Shown here in pieces: positions 9,308 to 18,250 of a stretch of 64,000 nucleotides of DNA (positions are counted from its first letter, which is position 1; each line of letters starts with the position of its first letter). The DNA is from Clostridium lundense DSM 17049 (GTDB lineage: Bacteria; Bacillota; Clostridia; Clostridiales; Clostridiaceae): the NCBI RefSeq assembly GCF_000619945.1, contig NZ_JHVC01000001.1, positions 62,001-126,000 of the forward strand, given 5' to 3'. The notes beneath the pieces are model-generated. The model saw only the letters and a list, made by a program, of their open reading frames with translations, was not told the origin of the DNA and searched no databases. The translations under genes were made by a program, and so were the position numbers.

Positions 9308-9336
9308 TTGCAATATAATTTACTTAAATGTATAAT
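9308..9336 (+). promoter_or_regulatory. Predicted sigma-A promoter of the arginase-family gene
   Basis: TTGCAA (9308-9313), a 17-base spacer, and a perfect TATAAT (9331-9336), about 95 bases before the start at 9430. Confidence 0.6.
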
Positions 9337-9429
9337 TATATATGAATATTGATGTAGTACCTTTATCAAAAGGCTTTGAAACTTCATATGTTGAAGAATA
9401 ATAAGTATTGATATGGAGGCGAATCAATT

Positions 9430-10203
9430 ATGGAAGTTTCAGTAAATGTATTGGATTTTGATCAAGTGTATCAAATGCAAACATATTTTAAGGAGGCTCG
9501 TTATGAGTGGATTAAGCTTTCGGATATCAGAAATACAAATAGATATTGCGAAGCAAAAGCCTTAGCATCTATTGCTAAGAGACTTAAAAAACGAAAAGAC
9601 AGAGGAATAACATTTATAGGAAGCGGCAATTACCATTATGTTACATATCTACTTATGAAGGATGTTCAAGCTCCCTTCACTTTAATTCTATTTGACCATC
9701 ATACAGATATGAAGGATGCTCCTTGTGAATCTTTAGTAACCTGCGGATCTTGGGTATTGAAATCTTTAGAGAGATTGCCAATGCTTAAAAAGGTTATTAT
9801 CATAGGCACTAGGAAGGATTTGTTAGAATCTATACCGTCACACTTGAATAAGAAAGTCTTAATATTATCAAAAGAACAAATTGGACAAGCAGGCGTAAAA
9901 GAATACATAAAATCAGAAATTACTACTTATAATGTCTATATTAGTATTGATAAAGACGTTCTTGGAAAATCAGAAGCAGTAACAAATTGGGATCAAGGAA
10001 ATATGAAGCTTATACAGTTACTAAATTTGATTAAACATATTGCCAAAAATAAACGTATTTGTGGTATAGATGTTTGTGGAGAATATCCATATAACCCTGT
10101 GTTGAATCTTTATTCTGAAAGTTTGGAAGCAGTACGAAAGAATAATAGAGCTAATTTAACAATCTTAAATACAATTAATAATTTGGAGAAAAAAATAAGT
10201 TAG
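9430..10203 (+). CDS. Arginase/agmatinase-family (ureohydrolase-fold) protein
   Basis: 257 residues with a reduced version of the ureohydrolase metal site. GSGNYHY (about 60) stands in the place of GGDHS, FDHHTDM (about 85-91) matches the DAHxD motif, and ISIDKDVL (about 173-180) matches SxDxDxxDP, although the proline is absent. GIDVCGE (about 215) aligns with the final strand. Two manganese ions would bind at the His/Asp cluster. Because the motifs deviate, arginase or agmatinase activity should not be assumed; many small Firmicute members are of unknown substrate. It stands alone, with repeats on both sides. Confidence 0.75.
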   Translation: MEVSVNVLDFDQVYQMQTYFKEARYEWIKLSDIRNTNRYCEAKALASIAKRLKKRKDRGITFIGSGNYHYVTYLLMKDVQAPFTLILFDHHTDMKDAPCESLVTCGSWVLKSLERLPMLKKVIIIGTRKDLLESIPSHLNKKVLILSKEQIGQAGVKEYIKSEITTYNVYISIDKDVLGKSEAVTNWDQGNMKLIQLLNLIKHIAKNKRICGIDVCGEYPYNPVLNLYSESLEAVRKNNRANLTILNTINNLEKKIS

Positions 10204-10350
10204 TAATTATAGAAATTTTAAGGGAGATTATATCACTGAGATTAGTGTTTTTAAAATAGAAGCTTTTATAGGAGAAGAATATAATTCTTGAATTTTTTAG
10301 TTTTTATTTAGTTTAGGTAGTTTTATTTGTTTATTTAGCTATTTAGTTTA

Positions 10351-10432
10351 GGGGACGGTTAATAATATTATGACCTTTAGCTAAAATAATTAGGGACAGT
10401 TAACAAGCGTTAAAAAGTTGTTAACTGTCCCT
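10351..10432. repeat. GGGACRGTTAAC repeat, copy 5 (three arms, inverted order)
   Basis: Outer left arm GGGGACGGTTAATAAT (10351), linker TATGACCTTTAGCTAAAATAATTA, then an inner hairpin GGGACAGTTAACAAG (10393) with TTGTTAACTGTCCC (ends 10431). This is the mirror image of copy 3. It sits between convergent genes; the rest of the 300-base gap shows nothing else. Confidence 0.9.
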
Positions 10433-10505
10433 AAAACTTGGTTACAAAATTCGCCGACAATTCTCAAATGTGTAAAAGGATTTTTAACTGATCTAAATTT
10501 TAGAA

Positions 10506-11540
10506 CTACATTTTCGCTATATTAAAGTAATCTGTAAGCTTTGGAAAATGTATTTTAACCTTGGTGTATTCACCATATGAAGATTCTATGCTTATATAAT
10601 GACCAAGCTTTTTTGATAGTTCCTTTGCTAAATATAATCCCATACCTGTAGATTTATACATTTCTCTACCATTATGTCCTGTAAATCCTCTATGAAAAAC
10701 TCTCTCTATATCTTCTTCTTTTATACCTATACCATTATCTTCTATTATAAGAATTTTTTCTTTATTAAGTTTTTCTCCACTAATCTTTATTATTCCGCTT
10801 TCACTAGTATATTTTAATGAATTACTTAATATCTGATCAATTATGAAGCCTAACCATTTTTTATCTGTAGACACAATAAAATCTACATCATTTATTTCTA
10901 TCTTTATTCTTTTATTAATAAATAATTTAGCATGTTTTGTTATATGCGTTTTCACTATTTTTTCTAAGTTATGTTCGCTTATAAAATAATCTTTTGAAAA
11001 GTCATCTATCTTAGAATAATATAATGCTTGTTCAACATAATTATCTATTTTATCAATTTCTTCTTCAATGCTGTTTAAAATTTCTTCTTTAGGTTTACCA
11101 AAACTGTTTTCTAAAACTAATCTAGTTACAGCTATTGGAGTTTTAATTTCATGAACCCAGGAGGTAATAAATTCTGAGTTATTTCTTTTTTCTTCATAAA
11201 GCTTTTTAATTTTTACTTCTTCATTTTTATATACATGTATCAACATTTTATTATTTAAAAGTTGCCTAAGGCCTTTAGGTTCGGGTAAGGAATAAACAAT
11301 GTCTTCGTCTCTATTTTCTAATATATATTTTATTGCATTATAATACTTTTTATTAAAAAAATACTCTCCTAAAAGATATGTAGTAGTCAGAGTAGCGCCA
11401 ACTATATTTATGTATATGATATTATAAATATTTACCTGAATAGTTCCATCTAAATATACTATAGCTGAAATAAACATCATTAAAACTATATAGAAAATAA
11501 TGAAATACCTTTTATCAAGAAAATATTCTTTTAAGTTCAT
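10506..11540 (-). CDS. Bce-type intramembrane-sensing histidine kinase
   Basis: 344 residues. Two membrane segments near the N-terminus (about 12-29 and 36-60) are joined by only a few residues, the hallmark of BceS-like kinases that sense through a partner ABC transporter rather than a ligand domain. The dimerisation domain carries the phospho-acceptor in SWVHEIKTPIAV (about 128-139). The ATPase domain has N (QILSNSLKYTS), G1 (EDNGIGI) and G2 (GMGLYLAKELSKKLG) boxes. It overlaps the upstream regulator by 4 bp, so translation is coupled. The likely partner transporter is encoded at 14060-16740. Confidence 0.9.
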   Translation of the reverse strand: MNLKEYFLDKRYFIIFYIVLMMFISAIVYLDGTIQVNIYNIIYINIVGATLTTTYLLGEYFFNKKYYNAIKYILENRDEDIVYSLPEPKGLRQLLNNKMLIHVYKNEEVKIKKLYEEKRNNSEFITSWVHEIKTPIAVTRLVLENSFGKPKEEILNSIEEEIDKIDNYVEQALYYSKIDDFSKDYFISEHNLEKIVKTHITKHAKLFINKRIKIEINDVDFIVSTDKKWLGFIIDQILSNSLKYTSESGIIKISGEKLNKEKILIIEDNGIGIKEEDIERVFHRGFTGHNGREMYKSTGMGLYLAKELSKKLGHYISIESSYGEYTKVKIHFPKLTDYFNIAKM

Positions 11541-12211
11541 AGTATTATATATCCCTGACCTTTCTTAGTTTGAATAAAATCATTAAGTCCTATTTCTGAT
11601 AGCTTCTTTCTTAATCTATTTATATTAACAGTCAAAGTATTGTCGTCTACAAAGCTTTCATCTTTCCAAAGCAATCTCATAATTTTATCTCTACTTACTA
11701 CTTCACCATTTTCTTTCATAAGTATATAAATAATTTTAAATTCATTTTTTGTAAGTTCTATCTTATGTTCATTATACATTAGGTTACAATCCTTTAAGTT
11801 AAGTACAACGCCATTATTTTCAATAACATTGGATTCTACATTAGAATAGGAATAAGTTCTTCTTAAAAGTGCGTTTATCTTAGCCATAAGAACATCTAGA
11901 GAAAAAGGCTTTTGTATAAAATCGTCTCCACCCATATTTACAGACATTATGATATCCATATTAGTATCCCTTGAAGATACAAATATTATAGGAACTTTAG
12001 AGACTTCTCTTATTTTATTACACCAATAAAAGCCATCAAAAGATGGAAGATTTATATCCATAAGAACCAGATCAGGCTGATATTTTACAAAATCACTAAA
12101 CACTTCATCAAAGTCCTCTACATATAGCCCTTGAAAATTCCACTTTTTTAAATTTTCTAATATTATTTCTCTTATTTTTGGATCATCTTCTACTATCATT
12201 ATTTTAAACAT
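11537..12211 (-). CDS. OmpR-family response regulator (BceR-like)
   Basis: 224 residues: a receiver domain starting MFKIMIVEDDPKIRE with phospho-acceptor Asp in LVLMDINLPSFDG and Lys in FIQKPFS, and a C-terminal winged helix with VDDNTLTVNINRLRKKL. I start at 12211 (ATG); the longer frame uses a GTG that is part of the Shine-Dalgarno AAAGGTG. It forms an operon with the overlapping kinase and probably controls the nearby Bce-type operon, transcribed in the same direction from about 16.8 kb. Confidence 0.9.
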   Translation of the reverse strand: MFKIMIVEDDPKIREIILENLKKWNFQGLYVEDFDEVFSDFVKYQPDLVLMDINLPSFDGFYWCNKIREVSKVPIIFVSSRDTNMDIIMSVNMGGDDFIQKPFSLDVLMAKINALLRRTYSYSNVESNVIENNGVVLNLKDCNLMYNEHKIELTKNEFKIIYILMKENGEVVSRDKIMRLLWKDESFVDDNTLTVNINRLRKKLSEIGLNDFIQTKKGQGYIIL

Positions 12212-12301
12212 AATTAACACCTTTTCCTAAATTAATTTTGCTTTTCTATATTATATCCTGACTAACATAGTATTACAAATGTTATTGCTTTGCTTGGTAC
12301 T

Positions 12302-12455
12302 TGGGGACAGTTAACATATTTTTATCATATTACATTAATTTAATCATCAATTTAATTGTTTTTACTCAGGGACGATTAATGTGAAACATGAAACAGGGAC
12401 AGTTAACATGAAATGATGAAGGGTAAAGATGGAGAACTTATGTTAACTGTCCCTT
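12302..12455. repeat. GGGACRGTTAAC repeat cluster, copy 6 (ACAT variant)
   Basis: Three left arms, GGGGACAGTTAACATA (12303), GGGACGATTAATGTG (12368) and GGGACAGTTAACATG (12395), and one right arm, ATGTTAACTGTCCC (ends about 12453), followed by CTTATTTTTTTTT. In this copy the bases after GTTAAC are ATG rather than AAG, on both arms, so it is a coherent sub-type. It separates the two-component genes from the end of the redox/ABC operon and may act as a terminator in the + direction. Confidence 0.85.
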
Positions 12456-12473
12456 ATTTTTTTTTATAACATA

Positions 12474-13307
12474 CTAGGCCTTAAAAACTGTCTTTATAGC
12501 CTTATTAGGACATACACTTTTACATTCTCCGCAACGTATGCACTCAAAGCTATTAGGATTTTTATAAACTTCTATATCTAGCTTACACCTTTTAGAACAA
12601 GCACCACAGCTTGTACAAACGTCTTTGTTTACTTCTAATTTATACACACTTATTCGATTAAATAAACTATATATAGCACCTAAAGGACAAATAAATCTAC
12701 AAAAGGGTCTAAATATAATTATGGATAAAATAATTGTAATTATAAGTATTGCTGTTTTCCACATAAATAAAAATCCTATAGCAGATCTTAAAGAAGTATC
12801 TAATAAAGTAAGAGGAATGCCTCCTTCAAGAGTACCAGCAGGACATATATATTTACAGAAAGTTGGATCTCCCATACCTATATCATTTACCCAAAACATA
12901 GGAAGTAAAATTACAAATACTAAAAGTATTATATATTTTAAATATTTTAATCCGTTAAGTTTTTTACTTAATTTAAATTTAGGGGAAGGTATCTTATGCA
13001 ATAATTCTTGTATCAAACCGAATGGACATAGCCATCCACATACAAATCGTCCCAAAGTTACTCCAATAAGAGTTAAAAATCCTACCACATAAAAAGAAAA
13101 CTTATATTTTAAATCTCCTATAACTGCTTGTAGTGAACCAATGGGGCAGGAGCCAAAGGCCCCAGGACAGGAGTAACAGTTAAGTCCTGGAACACATATA
13201 CTTTTTGTTTTACCTCTATAAATATGTCCTTCTAAAAAACCTTTAAAATATCCATTGGTACTTATAAGTGTTATTATTTGAACTAATTTTCTCTTTAGAC
13301 TATCCAA
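12474..13307 (-). CDS. NapH-like 4Fe-4S membrane protein
   Basis: 277 residues with about five membrane segments. Cys-rich motifs are CYSCPGAFGSCP near residue 45, CGWLCPFGL and CRFICPLGA, the paired CxxxCP loops of NapH/CcoG/RdxA-type proteins. Two C-terminal ferredoxin motifs follow: CTSCGACSKRC and CIRCGECKSVCP. Such proteins move electrons from the cytoplasm across the membrane. The start is TTG at 13307, overlapping the stop of the upstream small CXXC gene by 8 bases. As last gene of the Bce/TlpA operon it probably supplies reductant to the thioredoxin-like lipoprotein. Confidence 0.88.
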   Translation of the reverse strand: MDSLKRKLVQIITLISTNGYFKGFLEGHIYRGKTKSICVPGLNCYSCPGAFGSCPIGSLQAVIGDLKYKFSFYVVGFLTLIGVTLGRFVCGWLCPFGLIQELLHKIPSPKFKLSKKLNGLKYLKYIILLVFVILLPMFWVNDIGMGDPTFCKYICPAGTLEGGIPLTLLDTSLRSAIGFLFMWKTAILIITIILSIIIFRPFCRFICPLGAIYSLFNRISVYKLEVNKDVCTSCGACSKRCKLDIEVYKNPNSFECIRCGECKSVCPNKAIKTVFKA

Positions 13308-13434
13308 TTCCTATACACTCCAAACAAATATTAATTGCTTTTGTAAGCACAGTATTTACTTCTCCTCTATACATTCCGAAACCTATAAATGATATGCCAA
13401 TTGTAAATAAAAACATTCTTATTTTAGTTTTCAT
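13300..13434 (-). CDS. CD1871A-like CXXC small membrane protein
   Basis: A 44-residue gene too short for usual ORF thresholds: MKTKIRMFLFTIGISFIG, one membrane segment, and an end reading NICLECIGIG with a CxxC motif. It matches my memory of the clostridial CD1871A family of tiny CXXC proteins found between a TlpA-like gene and a NapH-like gene. It starts 10 bases after the thioredoxin-like gene and its stop overlaps the TTG start of the 4Fe-4S gene, so the three are translationally coupled. It probably relays electrons or disulfides between the two neighbours (inference). Confidence 0.8.
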   Translation of the reverse strand: MKTKIRMFLFTIGISFIGFGMYRGEVNTVLTKAINICLECIGIG

Positions 13435-13444
13435 AAGGTTATAC

Positions 13445-14014
13445 CTACTTTACCATATTTAAATAGTTATCTATTAATTTTTTGTAAGCTTCTTTTTGGC
13501 GCGCACCTACTACTGTTTCTAAAATTTCTCCCTTGCTATTTAAAAATACTGTAACAGGTACCGCATTAGTTTTACTAACAAAGTCTTTTTGAAATTTTTC
13601 ATTTGGTATTAAGTTTGTAAAATCTACTTTTGATTTTTTTAATATTTCAAATGCTTTAACTTCATTTGTATCACCATCAGCAACTACACCTATTATATTG
13701 ACACCTTTTTTTTCATACTCTTTATATAATTCTTGAAGTTCGGGCATTTCATCTATACAAGGCTTACAAAATGTTCCCCATATATTTATCATAGTAAGTT
13801 TTTTATCCTTAAATATATCATTAGTTACTACTTTATCATTTACATCATTAACCTTAAATTGAGGCATAGTTTTTAAATCTCCAAAAGAACCTTTTGCATC
13901 CTGTAATTGAGTTTCTTGCTTTGTTGAATTTGAAGTACTGTTATTTTTTGAACCACAAGCAGTTAAAGATAAAGTCATAATTACTAATAAACATGAAATT
14001 ACTAATTTTTTCAT
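13445..14014 (-). CDS. TlpA/ResA-like thioredoxin-fold lipoprotein
   Basis: 189 residues: a lipoprotein signal with lipobox LTAC (Cys about 20), a Ser/Asn/Gln-rich spacer, and a thioredoxin-like domain with redox motif FCKPC in INIWGTFCKPCIDEMPEL (about 78-95) and the cis-Pro region NAVPVTVF. Such proteins work on the outer face of the membrane to reduce or form disulfides. It sits directly after the ABC ATPase gene and before the CXXC and 4Fe-4S genes, implying a membrane thiol-redox relay linked to the Bce-type transporter. Confidence 0.9.
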   Translation of the reverse strand: MKKLVISCLLVIMTLSLTACGSKNNSTSNSTKQETQLQDAKGSFGDLKTMPQFKVNDVNDKVVTNDIFKDKKLTMINIWGTFCKPCIDEMPELQELYKEYEKKGVNIIGVVADGDTNEVKAFEILKKSKVDFTNLIPNEKFQKDFVSKTNAVPVTVFLNSKGEILETVVGARQKEAYKKLIDNYLNMVK

Positions 14015-14059
14015 TTTAAAAACTCCTTTATTTTAAAATATATTAACATAAGATTTAAA

Positions 14060-14809
14060 TTAGTTACCTATAGTTGCTAGTACATCTAATATTTTTTGGA
14101 AAAATTCTTTACGAGATGAATTTCCTTTTACAAGCTCTGTAAATAATCTCCCATCTTTTATAAATAATATTCTTTTACAATAACTAGCAGCAAAAGCATC
14201 GTGAGTAACCATCATTATAGTAGCATTAATATTTTCGTTTAAATCTGTAAGACACTGTAGAAGATCTTTAGAAGAATTTGAGTCTAAAGCACCTGTAGGT
14301 TCATCTGCTAGTACAAGTGTTGGATTTGTTATTATAGCTCTAGCAGCAGCTGTTCTTTGTTTTTGTCCCCCTGAAACTTCAGATGGATATTTTTCTAATA
14401 TGTTAGATATTCCAAGTGCTTCAGCTACTTCAGTTACTCTTCTTTCTATTAAGGTAACTTTTATCTTAGAAAGTGTTAGAGGAAGCATTATATTTTCCTT
14501 TAAAGTTAAAGTATCTAAAAGGTTAAAGTCCTGAAATATAAATCCAAGCTTATTTCGTCTAAAAGAAGAAAGGGAATTTTCATTTAAATTTAATATATTT
14601 TCACCACCTATGGATATATTCCCAGAGGTAGGTTTATCAATAGTAGATATTACATTTAAAAGGGTGCTTTTGCCAGCACCAGAAGGACCCATTATTCCAA
14701 CAAATTCACCTTCATTAATTTGTAAGTTTATATCATCAAGTGCAGTGTATATATTTCCTTTTGAACCATATATTTTTTTTAGATTCTTAGTTTCAACAAC
14801 AATACTCAT
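14060..14809 (-). CDS. Bce-type ABC transporter ATPase
   Basis: 249 residues with Walker A GPSGAGKST, Q-loop FQDFNLL, signature VSGGQKQR, Walker B LVLADEPTGALD and H-loop MVTHD: the MacB/LolD/BceA family. I start at 14809 because GGAGG lies directly against the alternative ATG at 14818. It pairs with the 636-residue permease 20 bases upstream. Bce transporters remove peptide antibiotics from lipid-II-cycle targets and relay the signal to BceS-like kinases. Confidence 0.92.
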   Translation of the reverse strand: MSIVVETKNLKKIYGSKGNIYTALDDINLQINEGEFVGIMGPSGAGKSTLLNVISTIDKPTSGNISIGGENILNLNENSLSSFRRNKLGFIFQDFNLLDTLTLKENIMLPLTLSKIKVTLIERRVTEVAEALGISNILEKYPSEVSGGQKQRTAAARAIITNPTLVLADEPTGALDSNSSKDLLQCLTDLNENINATIMMVTHDAFAASYCKRILFIKDGRLFTELVKGNSSRKEFFQKILDVLATIGN

Positions 14810-14829
14810 AATATTCATCCTCCATAAAA

Positions 14830-16740
14830 TTAATTTTCTGTAACTATTTTAGTATAAGTTTTTACTGTCATTAAGTAATAAATAGAATAAATTAATATAT
14901 AAGATACAGTGCTTATGATAATTGGCACTTTAATACTAAGATCTATTATTGTACCCAATAGTGCTAGTGCTAATAGGTTATGAAGAAGTCCTATAATTAT
15001 TGGCAACATAAAAATTGCTATTAATTGTTTCTTTATAGATTTATTTGTTTCTTTTTTAGATATACCTATCTTTTTTAATACATCATATCTTCCTTTATCA
15101 TCATTAGCTTCTGTAAGTTGTTTAAAGTATAATATACTTCCTGTAGAGGTTAAGAAAACTAATCCTACTAGAATACCTATAAACAACATCATTGAAGACA
15201 TAATTAATATTTGCTTCATGTCTTGTATATAATGAAATTTAGCATTATCAGGCATTATTTTTATAAGATCCTTTGTTAGGGAAGTACTATCCAAGGCATT
15301 TTGTATTGAATATGCTTTAAGGATAACCACATTATTTTTATTATAATATTTTTCATATACATCATCTTTAACTAATAGAATTGGACCCATATCAAGAGAA
15401 TTTAAAGGTTCTTCTAATTTCCTATCTATTATTTTAAAGGAATCATTTAAATTTTTATCTTTACTAGATATATTTACGGTTTTACCTTTAATTTTATCTA
15501 GATCCTTTGGCCCATAATGTAATAGTATTGCTTGTGATGAAGAAGAAATTTTAAAGTTAGTATTTAATCCTTTTGTTCTTAAATTGTCTTTATATTTACT
15601 TTCTGATATTAAATAAGCATCATTAAATTTTAAATCAGAAAAGTTTTCTACTTTACCAGATACTTTTATAACTTCAGATTCAGCTGAGTTTATAAGTTTG
15701 TTTTGAGGATATTTTTTTATTATATCTTCAACTTGCTTATCTAAAGATTTACCTGTTGATATATATGAATAGGAAAATGGATAAGCTAGTTTGTAAATTT
15801 GTTTCATATTATAATCCATGCTATAAGTTATACTTATGGAAGTTAAAGCAACAGCATTTGTAATAGCTATTATTGATAATGTTTTTGCATTAGATTTTAT
15901 TCTGTATAAAAAGTGAGATATACTTATTAAATTATCTCCTTTGTAATATAGCTTTTTGTTTCTTTTTAGAGCACTTACTATAAACACTAAAAATGAACTA
16001 AAGAAAATAAAAGTTCCGATTATTGAAGTTACAAGTGCAATAGGTACATTCCTTAGGAATGTAGGTGAATCTTTTATAGTCATAGCGGCGATTCCTTCTA
16101 TTACGAAGAAAATTATAGAAAGTAATGCTAAAACTATAGATGGTTTAGTACTTTTCTTGGATTTATTTTCACTTGTGCTGTCAGCTTTAAATAAATCTAT
16201 AAGTTTAAATCTATAAATTATGGTGTATGCATTTATAGAAACTATTAAAAATAATATTCCAAAAGTTATAACTGTATGCACCACAGCATCCATGCTCACA
16301 GAAAATTTTATTAACACCTTCATGCCTATAAACTTAATTAGAATCATCATAAATAATTTAGAAAGCAATCCGCCAATAAATATTCCTGTTATAAGAGCAG
16401 TACTTCCAATGATCATATTTTCATAAAAAAGTAATGAACCTACTTGTTTCTTTTTTAGCCCTAATAGAGAGTAAAGTCCTAATTCTTTTTTTCTTTTCTT
16501 TATAAAGAAAGAGCTAGAATACAATATGAATATGGCAGCAAACATAGCGATTATTATAGCTGAGCCTTTAAACATTACAAGTAATCTTTCATCTTGCTCT
16601 AATAACCCTTTAATTTGCTCATTAGATGATATATTTTGAAAAGCAAAATATATTGTTACATTGAATACTATCGAAACAAAATAAATAAAGTAATTATTAA
16701 AGTTTCCTTTTATATTTTTTTTGGCTAATCCTAATAACAT
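14830..16740 (-). CDS. Bce-type ABC transporter permease (FtsX family)
   Basis: 636 residues, about ten membrane segments, and a large extracellular domain of roughly 200 residues (about 305-510) between segments seven and eight, the typical BceB architecture. The cytoplasmic loop after TM2 has FFIKKRKKELGLYSLLGLKK, a family hallmark. The FtsX domain near 55-190 recurs at the C-terminus. It is the first gene of the five-gene operon; the upstream 120 bases, before the RAYT-associated repeat, must hold its promoter. It probably exports or shields against a cell-wall-active peptide. Confidence 0.9.
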   Translation of the reverse strand: MLLGLAKKNIKGNFNNYFIYFVSIVFNVTIYFAFQNISSNEQIKGLLEQDERLLVMFKGSAIIIAMFAAIFILYSSSFFIKKRKKELGLYSLLGLKKKQVGSLLFYENMIIGSTALITGIFIGGLLSKLFMMILIKFIGMKVLIKFSVSMDAVVHTVITFGILFLIVSINAYTIIYRFKLIDLFKADSTSENKSKKSTKPSIVLALLSIIFFVIEGIAAMTIKDSPTFLRNVPIALVTSIIGTFIFFSSFLVFIVSALKRNKKLYYKGDNLISISHFLYRIKSNAKTLSIIAITNAVALTSISITYSMDYNMKQIYKLAYPFSYSYISTGKSLDKQVEDIIKKYPQNKLINSAESEVIKVSGKVENFSDLKFNDAYLISESKYKDNLRTKGLNTNFKISSSSQAILLHYGPKDLDKIKGKTVNISSKDKNLNDSFKIIDRKLEEPLNSLDMGPILLVKDDVYEKYYNKNNVVILKAYSIQNALDSTSLTKDLIKIMPDNAKFHYIQDMKQILIMSSMMLFIGILVGLVFLTSTGSILYFKQLTEANDDKGRYDVLKKIGISKKETNKSIKKQLIAIFMLPIIIGLLHNLLALALLGTIIDLSIKVPIIISTVSYILIYSIYYLMTVKTYTKIVTEN

Positions 16741-16857
16741 TTGTCGTCCTCCTTAATTAACGTTCTATGGATATTTTACGAAATATATCATAAAAAAAAC
16801 ATCGTTATAACTTACAATTTAAATTTTAACCTTACATTGTTGTAAGTTTGGAGTTTG

Positions 16858-16938
16858 GAGGGACGGTTAAGTACTATTTAAAATTAAAGGTTAATTAAAG
16901 TTGGGTTGATTGAGTTGGATTGAGGGGACGGTTAATAA
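16858..16938. repeat. GGGACRGTTAAC half-sites upstream of the RAYT gene, copy 7
   Basis: Two direct half-sites, GGGACGGTTAAGTAC (16860) and GGGGACGGTTAATAATTATTAG (16924). Neither has a close right arm, but the inverted arm TTAACCGTCCC occurs after the transposase gene at 18159, so the whole 1.3-kb unit is bounded by inverted GGGACGGTTAA ends. The remainder of the gap to 17021 holds only the transposase ribosome binding site. Confidence 0.8.
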
Positions 16939-17021
16939 TTATTAGCTTATTAAGTATGTGTTGAATAACAAACTTATTTCAGGTCAATGATGTAAATAAT
17001 AAAGAGAAATGAGGTGTTTAT

Positions 17022-17936
17022 TTGCCTAGATGTGAAAGGAAAAAAGCAGATAATGCAATATATCATGTAATGGTGAAGAGCATAACTGAAGTTCCCCTAT
17101 TTAAGAGACATGATGATAAAATTAAATATCTACATCAGATGAGAGAATATCAGAAAATATTTAAGTTTAAAGTATATGCATATTGTTTAATGACTAATCA
17201 TGGTCATTTTATAATAGATTGTAATGGAGCAGATATCTCAAAAATAATGCATGGGTTAAATTTTAAATATGCTGTAACATTTAATTGTATTCATAACAGG
17301 AAAGGACATTTGTTTCAGGATAGATTCAAGAGTAAAATGGTAAATTCAGATAGATATCTGATTACCTTATCTGCCTATGTTCATAATAATGCACTAAGCA
17401 TAAGGGGATATGAGAATTGTCCTGAAAAGTACAAATACTCAAGTTTAAGAGCATATCTTGGTATTGAAAAAGACAATACAGGTCTTTTAGATGAAGCATT
17501 TATAATGCAAATGTTTAGTCAAAATGTAAGGAAGGCAAGGGAAAACTACATTAAATTTGTATATATATGTGACAATGAAAGAATAAAAAAAGAATTAGAG
17601 TTTGAGAAAGAAAAAACAGAATACAGAAGTGAGAGAAAAATAGTAGTAAGAAATTTCAAACCAGAACAAATATCAAAGTTTGTGGCAAAAGAAACAGGGA
17701 TAAATGAAATGATGCTTTATGTAAAAAATAATAAAAACGCTAGGATTATTAGAGCGTTAGCTGCACTTCTAATGAGAAGCCTTTGTAACTATAAATGTAG
17801 TGATATATGCAAAGTATTAGGAAATATCACTCAATCAAGAGTATCAAAACTTTGTTCCATTGGAGTTGAGATCATTTCTACAGGAGGGAAATATAAAAAT
17901 ATAATAGACAAATTTATTTCTCAACAACCAGCATAG
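17022..17936 (+). mobile_element. RAYT-type Y1 transposase (REP-associated)
   Basis: 304 residues, TTG start after GAGGTG. The N-terminal 150 residues are a Y1/HUH transposase domain: YHVMVKSI, the HUH motif in LMTNHGHFI (about 60), GHLFQDRFKSK (about 100-110) and the putative catalytic Tyr in YLITLSAYVHNN. The C-terminal part ends in a DnaA_C/HTH-like helical region (VCKVLGNITQ-like, about 268-285). There is no TnpB partner and no IS200/IS605 hairpin ends. This fits TnpA-REP (RAYT) enzymes, which act on REP/BIME palindromes with single-stranded chemistry. The palindromes clustered in the surrounding 20 kb are the obvious substrate candidates. Confidence 0.88.
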
Positions 17937-18158
17937 ATTGGCACATCATACTTCTATAATAATTTAAAATCTAAGTTTATTAAAAGTAAACTCCTTCATT
18001 TTTCATTCTAATAAGGGGTCTTATTTGCATGTTTATAATTACAGGGTACAAGCTTAACTATTATTATTCAATTATATAAAATGATAAAATAGTAAAATAA
18101 GTGTTTAAAACTTGCATTTTATAGTATGAATTTAAAGTGTTTAATAGATAAGAAAAAA

Positions 18159-18169
18159 TTAACCGTCCC
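18159..18169 (-). repeat. GGGACRGTTAAC half-site downstream of the RAYT gene, copy 8
   Basis: TTAACCGTCCC, inverted relative to the two half-sites upstream of the transposase. The other bases between 17937 and 18250 are AT-rich with no feature I can support. Confidence 0.75.
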
Positions 18170-18250
18170 GTGAACGTGAACATTTTACCATTCTGATCCA
18201 TCTAATAAGTGTAAGACTTAGCTAAGTAAAATGAAATAGGAGGTAAAAAC

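Noticed and set aside
12625..13092. A 155-codon open frame on the + strand
   Set aside because: It is antisense to the NapH-like gene, which has clear cysteine motifs; the + frame has no ribosome binding site or recognisable protein pattern.
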